From Metarhizium brunneum (Eukaryota > Ascomycota > Sordariomycetes > Hypocreales > Clavicipitaceae), in the NCBI RefSeq assembly GCF_013426205.1, contig NC_089425.1, positions 2,046,001-2,110,000 on the forward strand: a DNA stretch of 64,000 nt, read 5' to 3'. A program made the position numbers and the translations under genes. Under the pieces are notes generated by a model that did not search any database, was not told where the DNA came from, and saw nothing but the letters and a program-made list of their open reading frames with translations. Of this stretch, positions 61,801-64,000 are shown in pieces (positions within the stretch are counted from its first letter, which is position 1; every line of letters begins with the position of its first letter).

Positions 61801-64000
61801 GTGGGTAAATCCGTTTCGCTGGAGCGCAGAATAGTTCCGGCATATCCTCTGTACTTCGCCGGCGCACGTGGCATCTCACATCAGCCGATGCTGCGGCACC
61901 CAGTGATTGTTGTATTGCCTCCGGGTCAATACAACAGGGAGCACATTCAATCGACACAGACAACGCCGTGTCAGGAGCAGGGCATATTGCCTCCCAGTGT
62001 CTTCGCAGGTATGGTATGTTTTCGCTAAGGACCGGCAAACCAAGCCTTTGCCCAAGTTTGATTCGTAGCACCTTATTGTTCTTCTTTGGTAGGTCATCCA
62101 TGTATACTATTAGTGTCGGCCACTTTACTTGCTGCAACGAGGAGCGTAGTGCGTTCTGAAGTCTTTTCAAGTCAACCCTGGGTTTACCAGGCGGTGTTAC
62201 GAGCACCACAGCGGCAACCTCCTGAAGAACGTCATGTGATGCTGAGAATGCCATTACTTGGCTGACTTTGCCCTTGATGGGGGAGGTTGGTGATAGTGAC
62301 GCGTTCATGATTGCATTTTCAACCTCAAAGGGCGAAATTATTTCTCCCCCGCGGTTAATAACTTCTTTGCTTCTTCCCGTAATGTAAAGGTAGTCGTCAC
62401 TGTCCATGTAGCCCAAATCACCCGTATCAAACCACCCGTCAGTGTTAAACGAAGATTTATCGAACGAGCCGTCGGGCAGCAAATAGCCAGGGAAAACAGG
62501 GTCACCTCGGACGCAAATCCTGCCAACCACCCCAGGGCCGACCTTGCAATCTGACAAGTCCAGTATAGTAAGCTCCGGGCCGATGCTGATGCCGGAAGTT
62601 CCTTCTCGACCAGACTCAAGCTGAAGCGGTGGTGTTGATATTGGCATACATCTGAAACAAGGCATTAGCAACTTCTCTCTCAACTTTGCTCCATTATTTA
62701 TTCGACTCGGAGGCAATGCGTTTCAGGTGAGCTCAGACAGGCCAGAACATACTCCGTCATCCCATAGCTTGGTAAAACAAGGCAGTTAAAGGTATCGCAA
62801 AGTTGAGTGGCCAACGACGGCAAAAGTCCTCCTGCAGCGTTACATATGAGTCTAATTTTGCTCCTTTTCAGCGAGCCTGGTCGTTCAAGTGCCTGAGCGA
62901 GAATGACGGAGTGTATAGAAGGAGACGCATAGTACCATGTTGGCTCCAGGGATTCCACAACATCCCAAAATAAATTCGGATCGAATGCAGTGCAGCAGAC
63001 CGTAGATCCTCCAGAAAATATAGGCGCAAGTATATTTCTGACTAATCCGCCGCTTTTGAATCGTTAGCCGCGGTATCAAAGTATCCGGCTTTGAATCCGG
63101 TAAAGTAAATCAACACTTACACATGATACAGGGGCATCATATTCAGGCATGTGTCTACTGGGCTCAGAGCCCAGGAATCCATGACAAATACCACTCCAGC
63201 AACTATCGAATGCAGTTTCATTGGAACGACCTTCTTCGTTCCGGATGTACCGCTAGTAAAAAGGATCAAGGCAATATCGTCAGGTGCATTTGGTCGTGGG
63301 CGTGTGTCGTGGGGCTTCAAAACATGTCCGGCAGTATTGAGAATACGAATGTCATCACGATTATTCCAGTCAACGACGAAAATTTCTATATTTTCGTCAC
63401 TGGCCCATTCATCTCCTAGCTGTAACTTCTCGTAGTCCTGTGAGCTGGTCAAGATGACCTTTGCACCTGACTGTAGCACGTCGGCTCGAAATTGCTCTAT
63501 CCCAGCCATTGGGTTGATCGGGGCAGCAGTGTGATAGGTAGTGACGGCGATGCATGTTGCCGCCAGAAGCGGTCCATTGGGAAGGGCAATAGCAACAACC
63601 GGTTTCCGTTCCGCAGGGCCGACAGCCAGGGGGAAAGTTGCGACAAAGTCATGCAACCCTTTATGTGTAATAAATTGGTCTGGATTCGTTGCTCGCAGCG
63701 CTGGACGTGAATCGTGACAAATAAAATCCAACAATGACCCGTATGAGTCTTTAATCATCGCCGATATCGTTTGCCTAAACTTCGCAACCTCTCTTGCAGG
63801 ATTTGACTTGAGTTGTTTAGGTAGGAGCTTCGAGAGTCTTGCATAACATCGTATAAGTGGTATCGTGGGCCATGGACCAGGCACCTGTGTTAGTAGAGCG
63901 TGCAAGAGGTGCAAAGAACGTTCAGCTTGCTCAACAGTATCCGGAATCGATGCCAAAATGTCCCCCTTGTCCCATTGGCAACCGTCCAGACTACCTTCCA
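58862..64000 (-). CDS. NRPS-like enzyme of Pls/PosA architecture (A-T-membrane/beta-helix), 5' end outside window
   Basis: Three exons are seen (63121->64000, 62753-63052, 58862-62651), giving at least 1656 residues; the frame is open to the window edge, so the start is missing. Order: an unassigned helical leader; an ACS-like adenylation domain (LILFTSGTSGTKK, SYGMTECMPIS, FDTGDLGYMD, YITGRSKEVINRGGEIISP, KKNNKVLRIKL); a second, partial adenylation C-terminal subdomain (SLHNYMVPETVHLLEEPLPA, where the usual NGKVDR Lys is Arg in DGGRVD); a carrier domain (DFFSLGGDSLRAGRL); then several membrane helices alternating with three LbH hexapeptide blocks (KLMGARIG, RMLGSKIG, RALGAKIG). This is the layout of Pls/PosA synthetases, such as epsilon-poly-lysine synthetase, where C-terminal soluble domains join monomers. 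Product unknown. Introns restore E-C (MTECMPIS) and V-G (YHVGGLV). Confidence 0.85.

Overview
The window is nuclear DNA from a filamentous ascomycete, most likely a sordariomycete and plausibly Hypocreales. The evidence is short GT..AG introns (about 50-80 nt, some with visible CTAAC/CTGAC-like branch sites), fungal versions of every recognisable protein, a Trichoderma/Metarhizium-type GH18 chitinase, and AT-shifted, RIP-like intergenic sequence. The species cannot be fixed from sequence alone. I reconstructed 22 protein-coding genes by joining exons by eye. Each join was checked for phase and, where a family is known, for continuity of conserved motifs. No tRNA, rRNA, CRISPR array or intact transposase was seen.

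Layout. 1-5 kb: secreted I9-type inhibitor-like protein, an unknown conserved-looking protein, RPS23 and COQ2. 5-12 kb: large JmjC/zinc-finger chromatin protein and a secreted histidine-acid-phosphatase-like enzyme. 12-16.2 kb: a 4.2 kb gene-poor stretch with two TIR-bearing, MITE-like elements and a G-rich tract. 16.2-25.3 kb: GH18 chitinase, Ama1-type APC/C activator, Syn8-type SNARE and an unknown protein. 26-37.6 kb: PDK1-family kinase, SWI/SNF SWIB-type subunit, HymA/Mo25, cytosolic isoleucyl-tRNA synthetase and a very small twin-CX9C protein resembling complex I assembly factor NDUFAF8. 38-49.6 kb: Sfi1, Rav1 and an OPT transporter with a 9-nt microexon. 49.7-58.5 kb: PRMT3, Uso1 and Rat1. 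58.9-64 kb: a large multi-domain NRPS-like enzyme of Pls/PosA (epsilon-poly-lysine synthetase) architecture that runs off the right edge.

Most genes are housekeeping genes with no common pathway: translation, ubiquinone synthesis, cell cycle, vesicle traffic, RNA decay. There are two accessory-type regions. One is the repeat-rich 12-16 kb stretch beside the chitinase. The other is the NRPS-like gene at the right end, which is the most likely place for undescribed biology. Intergenic DNA carries a recurrent palindromic family built from CCTAGG, GTACC and CTTAAG words, densest at 33.18-33.46 kb. Introns, starts and functions are inferences from sequence and remembered family features; no search was run.
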